A stretch of 64,000 nt of DNA, from assembly GCA_003220535.1 (NCBI GenBank), contig QHSU01000068.1:62001-126000 (forward strand), written 5' to 3'. This stretch comes from Candidatus Rokuibacteriota bacterium. Its GTDB lineage: Bacteria; Methylomirabilota; Methylomirabilia; Rokubacteriales; CSP1-6. Below, one piece after another: positions 49,480 through 57,643 of the stretch; position 1 is the first letter of the stretch; the number at the start of each line of letters is the position of its first letter. The position numbers and the translations under genes are program-made. The notes under the pieces are model-generated. The model had not been told where the DNA came from, made no database searches, and saw nothing but the letters and a program-made list of their open reading frames with translations.

Positions 49480-50246
49480 CCGCCGACGAATCCGCGGTGC
49501 TCATCGAGCGCAAGGGCTCCGTCGCCCTTCTGTCCTTCAACCGGCCCGAGCGATTGAACGCCTGGAGCCCGGACCTCGGCGCGGCCCTGCTCGCGCGATT
49601 GCACGAGGCGGAGCTGGATGACTCGGTGCGGGCGGTCGTCCTCACCGGGGTGGGGCGGGCGTTCTCCTCCGGCGCCGATCTCAATAATCCCAAGACCCAC
49701 ACCGTCGAGTCGCCCGAGCAGCACCTGGCGAATCTCAAGGGCAGCCCCGTGTTCGACGCCGTCGAGCGCTATCCCAAGCCGATCATCAGCGCGGTGAACG
49801 GATACGCGATCGGCATCGGCTGCCTCGTTCCGCTGTGCTGCGACTTCATCCTGGCCGGCCAGCAGGCGGTGTTCTGCCTGCCGCAGGTGAGCCTCGGAAT
49901 TCTGCCGGCGTACGGCGGGACGCTGCGGCTGGCGCGCTTCGTCGGGCGGGGCAACGCGCTCAACATCGCGCTCACGGGCCGCAAGGTCGGCGCCGACGAC
50001 GCGCTTCGCATGGGTATGGTCGTGGACGTCCTGCCGCAGGACACGCTGATCCCCGAAGCGATCCGGACGATGCAGGCGATCGGCGACATGCCCGTGTCCG
50101 CGGTGCGGCTCGCGCGCGAATCGCTGCGCTTGGGCTACGAGGGCGGCCTGGCCGCGACCGCGCAGGCCGATCTCTATCGTTTCATGGCGCTCTCCCAGAC
50201 GTCCGACCGCGCCGCGCGCCACGAGGCGTGGCGAAAGCGCAGGTGA
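49476..50246 (+). CDS. Crotonase-superfamily protein lacking both hydratase glutamates
   Basis: The 256-residue protein has the crotonase fold: FNRPERLNAWS, the oxyanion segment RAFSSGADL, VNGYAIGIGCLVPLCCD and LPQVSLGILPAYGG. In true enoyl-CoA hydratases two glutamates act in GGCEL and PE(x)LG. Here these positions are Leu117 and Gln137, so hydration is unlikely, and hydrolase, isomerase or decarboxylase chemistry should be considered. It is coupled to the S1-domain gene (ATGA) and to the following amidohydrolase. Confidence 0.85.
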   Translation: MTADESAVLIERKGSVALLSFNRPERLNAWSPDLGAALLARLHEAELDDSVRAVVLTGVGRAFSSGADLNNPKTHTVESPEQHLANLKGSPVFDAVERYPKPIISAVNGYAIGIGCLVPLCCDFILAGQQAVFCLPQVSLGILPAYGGTLRLARFVGRGNALNIALTGRKVGADDALRMGMVVDVLPQDTLIPEAIRTMQAIGDMPVSAVRLARESLRLGYEGGLAATAQADLYRFMALSQTSDRAARHEAWRKRR

Positions 50247-50251
50247 CCCCC

Positions 50252-51676
50252 ATGCGACAAGGCGTTCAGAGCGAAGTGCCGCTCCCGATGCAGCTCGTGT
50301 CCAACGAGGAGTTTCCGCCGCTGCCGCAGACACCCGCGCAGCGCCGGGTCGAAGATCGCATCCTCGCCGAGGCCGGGCGACTGGCGCCGAGGCTCGGGCT
50401 GAGCCGCCGCGAGTTCTTGAGGCGGAGCGGCGGGATGGCGGCCTCGCTCCTTGCCATGAATGCGGTCTTCGGCCACTTCTTCGACGTGCTTCCCCTCGAG
50501 GCCGCTGACGCGGCGGCCTTCCAGGAGCGCACGGGGGCGCCCCTCTTCATCTTCGACGTGCAGCTTCACTACGTGAGCGCGGGGTACGACCCGAGCAATG
50601 CGGAAGCGGGCCGCAAGGGCGCGGTCTCGAAGCAGGCGCTGCTCGGCCTGCGCCGGGCATCACGACGGCTGAACCCGAAGCTCGAGTCCGATCGCGGCAC
50701 GCTGGCCGATCTCTCGTGGGAGAACTTCGTCAAGGAAGTGTTCTTCGACAGCGAGACGTCGATCGGCCTCATCTCGACACCGCCCGGGCCCTATCCCCAG
50801 GACGCGGTGGTGCCGCCCAAGGAGATGACCCACATCCGCGACGAGATCAACCGCGTCACGCAATCGCGGCGGATGCTGGCCCACGGCCTGGTCTCGCCGC
50901 AGCTCGGCCAGGCCGATCTCGACTTCATGGATCAGCAGGCGGCCACGCTCAAGGTCGACGCCTGGAAGGCCTACACCGGCGCCGCCGCCAAGGGGTTCGA
51001 CCGCGGCTGGTTCCTCGACGACGAGAAGATCGCCTATCCCATGCTCGAGAAAGCGCGCAAGCTCGGGGTGCGGCGCTTCTGCGTGCACAAGGGGCTGCCG
51101 CTCGGCCCCGTCGCGGACTACAACCATCCGCGCGACCTGATCAAGGCGGCCAAGGATTTCCCGGAGATCGACTTCCTCGTCTATCATTCCGGGCTGCTCA
51201 GCGTGACGGCGCCCAAACCGACCGGGGAAGTGCCGTGGACGACCGAGTTCTGCCAGATGAAGAAGCAGGCGGGGCTCACGAACATCTACATGGAGCTCGG
51301 GTCCACCTTCGGGCAGCTCGTCACCACCAATCCCACCGCATGCGCCCACCTGCTGGGTCAGATGGTCGACGCCTTCGGCGTCGACCACGTGCTGTGGGGC
51401 ACGGACTCGATCTGGTACGGGACACCGCAGTGGCAGATCGAGGCGTTCCGTCGCTTCGAGATTCCGGTCGCGCTCATCGAGAAGCACGGCTACGCGCCGC
51501 TCACGCGCGGGGAGAAGGAGCAGATCTTCGGCCTGAACGCCTCACGGGTCTTCGGCGTCGACGTGACCGCCAGGCGCAACGAGATCCCGAAAGACTACCT
51601 GAGCCGGATGAAGATGACGTATCTCGACGACGGTGCCGCGCCCAGCCATCGGTGGTACGGCTGGGTCACGGGGTGA
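50252..51676 (+). CDS. Tat-exported amidohydrolase (ACMSD/amidohydrolase-2 family)
   Basis: The protein has a twin-arginine-type signal, SRREFLRRSGGMAASLLAM, about 48 residues in. A TIM-barrel amidohydrolase follows: FIFDVQLHYVSAG near the first metal site, VRRFCVHKGLPLG, IDFLVYHSG and the catalytic Asp in VLWGTDSIWYG. Relatives decarboxylate or hydrolyse cyclic and aromatic acids. ATG 50252 is given; a GTG at 50243 overlapping the crotonase stop (GTGA) would add three residues and is equally plausible. It may follow the crotonase in a short degradation route. Confidence 0.85.
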   Translation: MRQGVQSEVPLPMQLVSNEEFPPLPQTPAQRRVEDRILAEAGRLAPRLGLSRREFLRRSGGMAASLLAMNAVFGHFFDVLPLEAADAAAFQERTGAPLFIFDVQLHYVSAGYDPSNAEAGRKGAVSKQALLGLRRASRRLNPKLESDRGTLADLSWENFVKEVFFDSETSIGLISTPPGPYPQDAVVPPKEMTHIRDEINRVTQSRRMLAHGLVSPQLGQADLDFMDQQAATLKVDAWKAYTGAAAKGFDRGWFLDDEKIAYPMLEKARKLGVRRFCVHKGLPLGPVADYNHPRDLIKAAKDFPEIDFLVYHSGLLSVTAPKPTGEVPWTTEFCQMKKQAGLTNIYMELGSTFGQLVTTNPTACAHLLGQMVDAFGVDHVLWGTDSIWYGTPQWQIEAFRRFEIPVALIEKHGYAPLTRGEKEQIFGLNASRVFGVDVTARRNEIPKDYLSRMKMTYLDDGAAPSHRWYGWVTG

Positions 51677-51704
51677 GCGTGGAGGATCGGCCTCCCCGAC
51701 CGGC

Positions 51705-52409
51705 TCAGAGCCCCAGGTAGGCCTTCTTCACGCCTTCGTCCCGCAGGAGCTCGTCGGCCTTGCCCTGCATCACCAGCGTGCCGGTCTGCAGCACGTAGCC
51801 GTACTGCGCTAGCGTGAGGGCGAGCATCGCGTTCTGCTCCACCAGGATGATCGACACGTCCAGGGCATTGATCTGCCGGATGATCTTGCCGATCTCGGCC
51901 GTCATGATCGGTGAGAGGCCCATCGAGGGCTCGTCCAGCAGCAAGAGCTTCGGACGGTTCATGAGGGCGCGGGCGATGGCCAGCATCTGCTGCTCGCCGC
52001 CGGAGAGCGAGCCCGCGCGCTGTCGTCCGCGCTCTCTCAGGATCGGAAAATGCTGGTAGATCATCTCCAGGGTGGACGCAACGTCCGCCCGGCGTGTCTG
52101 CAGATAGGCGCCCATTCTGAGATTCTCGAGGACGGTCATCTTCGGGAACAACCGCCGCCCTTCGGGCACGAGGGCGATCCCGAGACGCACGATGTCGTGC
52201 GGGGCCAGACCGTTCAGGGACGCGTTCTCGAAGCGTACCTCGCCCCCGCTGGGTTTGACCAGACCGGTCAGCGCGCGGAGGCTCGTCGTCTTGCCGGCGC
52301 CGTTGGCGCCGATCAGGCTGACGATCGCGCCGGCGGACACCTGGAAGGACAGGCCCTTGACCGCTTCCACGGTGCCGTACCGGACGTACAGGTCCTTAAC
52401 CTCGAGCAT
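51705..52409 (-). CDS. livF: Branched-chain-type ABC importer ATPase LivF (second system)
   Basis: The 234-residue ATPase has Walker A GANGAGKTT, ALVPEGRRLFP (the LivF form of the Q-loop region), signature LSGGEQQ, Walker B LLLLDEPSMGLSP and ILVEQNAMLAL. Its ATG lies inside the end of livG (14-base overlap). It is the last gene of the second Liv operon and converges on the amidohydrolase gene. Confidence 0.92.
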   Translation of the reverse strand: MLEVKDLYVRYGTVEAVKGLSFQVSAGAIVSLIGANGAGKTTSLRALTGLVKPSGGEVRFENASLNGLAPHDIVRLGIALVPEGRRLFPKMTVLENLRMGAYLQTRRADVASTLEMIYQHFPILRERGRQRAGSLSGGEQQMLAIARALMNRPKLLLLDEPSMGLSPIMTAEIGKIIRQINALDVSIILVEQNAMLALTLAQYGYVLQTGTLVMQGKADELLRDEGVKKAYLGL

Positions 52410-53172
52410 GCTCGAGCCCCGCTCCCAGGTAGGCTTCGATCACCTTCGCGTTCGTGCTCACCGCGGCCGGCGAGCCCTCGGCGAGCGTCTGGCCGAAGTT
52501 CAGCACGACGATGCGCTCGCACGTCCCCATCACCGCCTTCATGTTGTGCTCGACGAGCAAGACCGTGACGCCGCGATCGCGGATGGTCTTGACCAGCGCC
52601 ATCACCCGACCACTTTCGTCGAGGTTCATGCCGGTGACCGGCTCGTCGAGCAGCAGCAGCCGTGGTCGAGCGGCGAGCGCCATGGCGATGCCGAGCACGC
52701 GCTGGTGGCCGTGGGGCAGATTCTTCGCGAGCTGGCCGGCCTGAGCCGCCAGGCCGGTGAACTCCAGCACCTCGCGGCTGCGGGCGACCTCGTCCGGCGG
52801 AAACGTCCGACGGCTGAACAGCGCGTGGGCCAGGCCTCGCCGACTGTGCAGATGTAAGCCGAGAAGGACGTTCTCCAGCGTCGTCATCTCCTGGAACAGC
52901 GTGGTGAGCTGGAACGTGCGAACCAGCCCACGCTCGACGACCTGATGCGGCCGGAGCCGGGTGATGTCTTCGCCGTCGAACCGGATGGTGCCGGCGGTGG
53001 GCCGGATGAAGCCCGACAGCAGGTTGAAGCAGGTCGTCTTGCCCGCGCCATTCGGGCCGATCAGGCCGACGATCTCGCCCTCCGCGACGGCGAGATCGAC
53101 ACGGTTGACGGCGGCCAGCCCGCCGAAGTGCCGGGTGAGGCCCCGCGTCTCGAGAAGGAGCGTCGAGCTCAC
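52396..53172 (-). CDS. livG: Branched-chain-type ABC importer ATPase LivG (second system)
   Basis: The 258-residue ATPase has Walker A GPNGAGKTT, the LivG-type GLVRTFQLTTLF segment, NLPHGHQRVLGIAMAL in place of a canonical LSGGQ signature, Walker B LLLLDEPVTGMN and LLVEHNMKAVM. GTG 53172 overlaps the livM stop (GTGA). The altered signature (PHGHQ) is common in LivG proteins. Confidence 0.92.
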   Translation of the reverse strand: MSSTLLLETRGLTRHFGGLAAVNRVDLAVAEGEIVGLIGPNGAGKTTCFNLLSGFIRPTAGTIRFDGEDITRLRPHQVVERGLVRTFQLTTLFQEMTTLENVLLGLHLHSRRGLAHALFSRRTFPPDEVARSREVLEFTGLAAQAGQLAKNLPHGHQRVLGIAMALAARPRLLLLDEPVTGMNLDESGRVMALVKTIRDRGVTVLLVEHNMKAVMGTCERIVVLNFGQTLAEGSPAAVSTNAKVIEAYLGAGLEHARG

Positions 53173-54131
53173 GCGGTGGCGCCCGGACTGAGGGCGGCGG
53201 GAGTCTTCCACCACCGGAGCCCGGCGAGCTTGCCGGGCAACGTGATGAGGCCGCCGGGCAGGAACAGGATCGTGAGCAGCATGGCGATCGAGAAGAAGAT
53301 GGTCTCGTAGGCATTGCCCCGGAACGGCTCGGACAACAGCGAGAGGAAGACGGCGCCGACGATCGGCCCGGCGAAGTGTCCACGGCCGCCGACGTAGTTG
53401 TAGACGAGGATGTTCGTCGCCATGAGGAAGCCGAACTCGGGCGGGAAGAGGAAGCGAATGAAGTGCGCGTAGAACGCGCCGGCCACGCCGGCGAAGAAGC
53501 AGCCGAGCATGAACGCGAGCAGCTTGTGATTGGCGATGTTCACGCCGAGCGACTGCGCGAGGTTGTCGGCCATGCCGATGCTCTTCCAGATGAGTCCGAG
53601 GCGGCTGGACTCGAGCTTCCAGAGAATCAGGAGCGTCAGCAACATCAGGGCGAGCGCCAGGTAGTACTGACTGGCCTTCGTGGCCAGTGTAACCCCAAGG
53701 AGATTGGGCTTGGGGATGCCGCTCAAGCCGCTCATGCCACGCGTCAGCGGAACCCAGAGCTGGGCGATGAGGCGGATCACCTCGACGAAGGCGACCGTTA
53801 CCATCGCGAAGTACACGCCCCGCAACCGGAGCGAGGGATAGCCGATGGCCAGACCGACGGCGGCCGCGAGAACGGCGCCGCACAGCATCGAGATCTCGAA
53901 CGGGACGGCGAGGTTCTTCGCCAGGAGCGCCGAGGCGTACGCTCCGATGGACATGAACGCCGAATGCCCGATATTGAGCTGGCCGCACGTCAGCGACGGG
54001 CGCAGGCTGGCGGCGAGAATGACGTTCGTGAAGACGAGCGCGAAGAGATGCACGTAGTAGTCGCCCCCGAGTGGCGGGATCAGGAGCGCGAGCAGGGCCA
54101 GGACGACGAGGACGCCGATCCTAAGGCGCAT
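53169..54131 (-). CDS. livM: Branched-chain-type ABC importer permease LivM (second system)
   Basis: The 320-residue permease contains the LivM core CGQLNIGHSAFMSIGAYASA, IGYPSLRLRGVYFAMVT and the coupling loop LGLIWKSIGMADNLAQSLG. It overlaps the end of livH by 11 bases and the start of livG by four. The gene order livHMGF after the binding protein is standard. Confidence 0.92.
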   Translation of the reverse strand: MRLRIGVLVVLALLALLIPPLGGDYYVHLFALVFTNVILAASLRPSLTCGQLNIGHSAFMSIGAYASALLAKNLAVPFEISMLCGAVLAAAVGLAIGYPSLRLRGVYFAMVTVAFVEVIRLIAQLWVPLTRGMSGLSGIPKPNLLGVTLATKASQYYLALALMLLTLLILWKLESSRLGLIWKSIGMADNLAQSLGVNIANHKLLAFMLGCFFAGVAGAFYAHFIRFLFPPEFGFLMATNILVYNYVGGRGHFAGPIVGAVFLSLLSEPFRGNAYETIFFSIAMLLTILFLPGGLITLPGKLAGLRWWKTPAALSPGATA

Positions 54132-54984
54132 AGCCGAAGAGGCCGGTCGGCTTGAAGAGCAGCACCAGAATGATGAACACGAAGCTCAGGAGGAACGCCG
54201 GCTCGGCGCCGAGGGCGGTGGCGACGATGGAATCGATGAGCCCCAGCATGAGCCCACCGAGGATGGCGCCCGGGATGCTGCCCAGGCCGCCGAGGATGAT
54301 GATGATGAACGCCTTGAGCAGCGGCTGCTCTCCCATCATCGGATCGAGCTTGAAGATCGGCGCCATGAGCGCGCCGCTCGCCGCGGCCAGCGCGAAGCCG
54401 ATCGCAAAGGCGAGGCCGTTCACCGCGTGCACGTCGACGCCCTGCAGGGCGGCGGCCTCCTTGTCCTGCTCGATGGCGCGCATGGCGGCGCCCATCTTCG
54501 TCTTGTTGATGAAGAGGTAGAGTCCGACGACCAGGGCGCCGGCCATCGGGATGATCATGAGCCGTTCGACGGAAACCATCACGCCGAGAACGTTCCGTGT
54601 GCCCTGGAACACCGGCGGCACGTGCTTGTCGAGCTGGCCGAAGATCGGGTAGCCGGCCGCCTGGAGAAACGTGGTGAGCGCGAGGAGCGCGACCAGCGTC
54701 GGCTCGATCCCACCCTTGATCGGCCGGTAGATCGAGCGCTCGATGAGATAGCCGAACGTTCCCAGGAGGATCATCGCCAGGACGAACGCCGCGAAGTACG
54801 GCACGCCCCCCTGAAAGAAGATGTAGTAGATGGCGAACGCACCCAGCATGTAGATCGCGCCGTGGGCGAAATTGATGATGTGCATCATGCCGAACATGAG
54901 CGTGAGTCCGAGGGCCATCAGGATGTAGATCGAGCCGATCGACAGCCCGATGATCGTGCTCTGGATCAGGAGGTCCGCCGTCAT
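54121..54984 (-). CDS. livH: Branched-chain-type ABC importer permease LivH (second system)
   Basis: The 287-residue permease has LSIGSIYILMALGLTLMFG, HIINFAHGAIYMLGAF, the coupling loop TKMGAAMRAIEQDKEAA and the terminal LFKPTGLFGYAP. No ribosome binding site precedes ATG 54984. Instead a strong G+C hairpin (54992-55015) ends seven bases upstream, so expression is likely lower than that of the binding protein. Confidence 0.92.
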   Translation of the reverse strand: MTADLLIQSTIIGLSIGSIYILMALGLTLMFGMMHIINFAHGAIYMLGAFAIYYIFFQGGVPYFAAFVLAMILLGTFGYLIERSIYRPIKGGIEPTLVALLALTTFLQAAGYPIFGQLDKHVPPVFQGTRNVLGVMVSVERLMIIPMAGALVVGLYLFINKTKMGAAMRAIEQDKEAAALQGVDVHAVNGLAFAIGFALAAASGALMAPIFKLDPMMGEQPLLKAFIIIILGGLGSIPGAILGGLMLGLIDSIVATALGAEPAFLLSFVFIILVLLFKPTGLFGYAP

Positions 54985-54991
54985 TTAGTCG

Positions 54992-55015
54992 TAGGGGGCC
55001 TCGACGGGCCCCCTA
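54992..55015 (-). repeat. G+C hairpin between the binding-protein gene and livH (GGCC-TCGA family)
   Basis: TAGGGGGCC and GGCCCCCTA pair over nine bases around the loop TCGACG. In the minus-strand transcript it lies between the binding-protein gene and livH. A stem here can stop exonuclease decay, leaving more binding-protein mRNA than permease mRNA. A similar stem with the TCGA core occurs at 57000-57021. Confidence 0.55.
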
Positions 55016-55079
55016 CACCCCCAGAGACTCGGTTGCGCCGGCGAAGCCGGCGCTCGGATGGCCTTCGATCGCGTGCGGC

Positions 55080-56252
55080 CTAGTTATGGGGCGGGCTCAG
55101 CTGCACGACGAGCGTCGCGACCCCATCTTTCACCTCGGAGAACGGCATGGGGTAGATGATCTGGTTCCCGACGCCGTAGTAGTCTTTCCCGCCGAAGTGC
55201 GCCTTGCCCCAAAGATTGTCGAACTCGACGGTGCGCATGGCCTCGCCGATCTTCTTGGGCTCGAGACTCTGGGCCTTCTTCACCGCCGCCACGAAGGCGA
55301 AGGCCGGATTGGCAAAGTCGATGCTGGTGGCGTTCCATTCGCCGTATTTCTTGGTGTAGCGTGCTTGCCAACTCTTGATCTTCTCGGGCAGGGGAGCCTG
55401 GACGTAGCCGTGGACCCACATGCCCTCGACGTTCGCTTTCCCCGCGATGTTGGCCACCACCGACGTGTCGACCTGTCCGGTGTGGATGAAGCGGCCCTTG
55501 AAGCCGAGCTCACGGGCCTGCTTGATGATCAGACCGACGCTGCCCGCCGGAGAGGCGAGCACGCTGATGATGTCCGGCTTCTGGGCCAGGATCCGCAGCA
55601 GAACCGGATTGAAGTCCGTCATGCCGCGCTCGAAGAACTCCTTCCCGGCGATCTGATACCCGAGCTTCTCGACGAATGCCGCCTCGACCTTGATCGACCA
55701 CCAGCCGGTGTCATCGTTCGGTGAAATGGCCGCCACGCGCTTGATCTGAGGATGGTGTTCCTTGATCCACTTCCAGAAGGTGGTGGTCTCCGGCGGAGAT
55801 GGGAAGCTGTGAAAGGTGAGCGGATTCTTCGGGCTTACCAGTCCGTCGGCGTAGGCCAGCGGAAGATTCAAAACGCCGTTTTCGTTGACCGGCTCCTCGT
55901 TGGCCTTGACCACGGCGCCGCCGAGAATCGAGATGTACTTCACACCGTCCTTGGCGATGAGCCGGTTGACGGTGGCGACACCCTCGGCGATCACGTACTT
56001 GTGGTCGTAGGCGACGACCTCGAGCTTGTACTTCTTACCGCCGATCTCCAGCCCGCCCTGGCTGTTGATCTCGTCGAAGATGAGCTCGGTTGCGTTCTTG
56101 TGCGGAATCCCCCAGGGCGCGGCCGGGCCCGAGAGGGGCGTCGAGATCCCGAACTTGACGACGTCGGCTGCGCCGGCGGTCCCCGGGCTCACTGCGAGCA
56201 GAACGGAAGCTGCGAGGAGAGTCGTCCAGGTCACGGAGCGGCATGGGGTCAT
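55080..56252 (-). CDS. Branched-chain-type ABC importer substrate-binding protein (second system)
   Basis: The 390-residue protein has a signal peptide (LLAASVLLAVSPGTAGAA) and a type I binding fold: VVKFGISTPLSGPAAPWG, ATELIFDEINSQGGLEI, ISILGGAVVKANEEPVN and FFERGMTDFNPVLLRIL. ATG 56252 has AGGAGG six bases upstream. It differs clearly from the binding protein at 23613, so the two importers take different ligands. The next operon upstream encodes aromatic oxygenases, which leaves an aromatic acid among the candidates. Confidence 0.9.
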   Translation of the reverse strand: MTPCRSVTWTTLLAASVLLAVSPGTAGAADVVKFGISTPLSGPAAPWGIPHKNATELIFDEINSQGGLEIGGKKYKLEVVAYDHKYVIAEGVATVNRLIAKDGVKYISILGGAVVKANEEPVNENGVLNLPLAYADGLVSPKNPLTFHSFPSPPETTTFWKWIKEHHPQIKRVAAISPNDDTGWWSIKVEAAFVEKLGYQIAGKEFFERGMTDFNPVLLRILAQKPDIISVLASPAGSVGLIIKQARELGFKGRFIHTGQVDTSVVANIAGKANVEGMWVHGYVQAPLPEKIKSWQARYTKKYGEWNATSIDFANPAFAFVAAVKKAQSLEPKKIGEAMRTVEFDNLWGKAHFGGKDYYGVGNQIIYPMPFSEVKDGVATLVVQLSPPHN

Positions 56253-56450
56253 CGCCATCCTCCTGGGTGGTGTCTGAGCGATCCGGGCACGCGAACTATA
56301 GAGACGCGGGTCGTGGGTTGTCAATCACGCTCGCAGACCCGGTCGCGAGCGTGGCGCGAGCCCGCGAAACTCCGATATGATGGCCGGGCGATCGCGCGCC
56401 GACCGCGGCTCCTTCGGAGCGCGCCCGCGGCGATATCAAGGAGAACGCTC

Positions 56451-56993
56451 ATGGCCAAGCTGCCCGATCCGCTCAGCACACTGGCGCCCGACGCCAAGCG
56501 CGTCTACGACAAGATCACCGCCAAGCGCGGCCAGATGCGCGGCGGCCCGTTCGCCTCGCTCATGCATCACCCGGCGCTGGCGGAGAAAGTCGGCGACCTC
56601 GGCGAATATCTCCGCTTCGGCGGAACGCTGCCCGGTGACATCCGCGAGATGGCCATCCTGATCACCGCCCGCTCGGTCAATCAAGCCTACGAGTGGATCG
56701 CCCACGCGCGCATCGCGCGCACGGAGAAGCTTCCCGACGACGTCATCGAACGCGTGCGGACTCGGGGCGACCTCGCGGCGCTTCCGCCCCGTCTGCGGCG
56801 TCCGGCGCGCGTCGTCCAGCACGTGCTGGCCTACGAGTCGATTCCACAGGGACTGCAAGACGAAGTGCAGCGCGAGCTCGGGATGACCGGGCTCATGGAG
56901 CTGGTCGCTCTGGCCGGCCAGTATCGGCTGATTGCCGGCGTGCTCTTCGCCTTCGACACGCCGCTGCCGGAGGGCACGCCGGCGCCGTTCTGA
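56451..56993 (+). CDS. Carboxymuconolactone decarboxylase (CMD/AhpD) family protein
   Basis: The 180-residue all-helical protein matches the CMD family: GPFASLMHHPALAEKVGDLG, REMAILITARSVNQAYEWI and AHARIARTEKLPDDVI. The AhpD CxxC redox pair is absent, so a decarboxylase or lactonase-type role is more likely than peroxidase reduction. CMD enzymes act in protocatechuate breakdown, which suits the aromatic oxygenase genes nearby. ATG 56451 follows AAGGAG. Confidence 0.88.
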   Translation: MAKLPDPLSTLAPDAKRVYDKITAKRGQMRGGPFASLMHHPALAEKVGDLGEYLRFGGTLPGDIREMAILITARSVNQAYEWIAHARIARTEKLPDDVIERVRTRGDLAALPPRLRRPARVVQHVLAYESIPQGLQDEVQRELGMTGLMELVALAGQYRLIAGVLFAFDTPLPEGTPAPF

Positions 56994-56999
56994 CTAGAT

Positions 57000-57021
57000 G
57001 GGGGGCCTCGAAGGGCCCCCC
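57000..57021. repeat. G+C hairpin after the CMD gene (GGCC-TCGA family), likely terminator-like
   Basis: GGGGGGCC and GGCCCCCC pair over eight bases around the loop TCGAAG, starting seven bases after the CMD stop and followed by C-rich sequence instead of a T-run. It closely resembles the stem at 54992-55015. Position and shape suggest a 3'-end processing or termination element. Confidence 0.5.
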
Positions 57022-57096
57022 AAGCCCCCCGACCCCCCGACGCTCGGAAGCGCCCCGGCAGAGCCGTGGCGCTCCTCGAATTCTCAAGAGTCCAGG

Positions 57097-57110
57097 GGCC
57101 TCGAAGGGCC
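57097..57110. repeat. Shorter copy of the GGCC-TCGAAG stem
   Basis: GGCC, loop TCGAAG, GGCC repeats the core of the two larger stems, within GGGGCCTCGAAGGGCC. The gap 57022-57250 otherwise contains no recognised gene. Confidence 0.35.
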
Positions 57111-57250
57111 GCTCTCACCCGAGAGTGTACGGCTGACCGTCTCAGCATCACACGTGCGCCGCTCGCGTCAGAGGCGTAGCAGGCGGGGGGCCCACGGGCG
57201 CGGGCCCGGCCCGAGCCTCTGCCGGATCATGTCGTCGGCTGCGTGTCGGA

Positions 57251-57589
57251 CTAGCCTCCGTGAGAAGCATCGGGCAGGCTCAGCCGCCGCCATGCGGTCA
57301 GCCCCCGGTACTTGTTTGCCGCCGTGAACTCGATCGTGAGATCGGTGAGGGCGCGAGTCTGGCACGAGAGGAACCACCCGTACACCTTCTCTTCCTCCAG
57401 GAGAACGGCGGCCGAGCAACGGCCGTGTTCGACCTGGCCGGAGATCAGGCGCATCTTGCACGTGCCGCAGCCGCCCCCTCGGCAGCCGAAGACGACGCTC
57501 GCCCCCGACTTGAGGATCGCGGCCAGCACGCTCTCCTCGCGCTCACACGCGACGGCATCGCCGACCGGGCTCAGCGTGATCGTGTACAC
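57251..57589 (-). CDS. Plant-type [2Fe-2S] ferredoxin
   Basis: The 112-residue protein binds a [2Fe-2S] cluster with Cys36, Cys41, Cys44 and Cys76 in FGCRGGGCGTCKMRL and WFLSCQ, the spacing of plant-type and oxygenase-associated ferredoxins. It probably supplies electrons to the Rieske oxygenase encoded two genes upstream. It starts at GTG 57589, 54 bases after the extradiol dioxygenase gene. Confidence 0.9.
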   Translation of the reverse strand: MYTITLSPVGDAVACEREESVLAAILKSGASVVFGCRGGGCGTCKMRLISGQVEHGRCSAAVLLEEEKVYGWFLSCQTRALTDLTIEFTAANKYRGLTAWRRLSLPDASHGG

Positions 57590-57643
57590 TCCCGCCCCCG
57601 CCAGACGGCCTCCCGTCCCTGGTCAGCTATCGCAAACGACGGT

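Noticed and set aside
51681-51695. GGAGG-ATCGG-CCTCC hairpin between the convergent amidohydrolase and livF genes
   Set aside because: The stem is only five base pairs with no T-run; such stems are common by chance at this G+C content.
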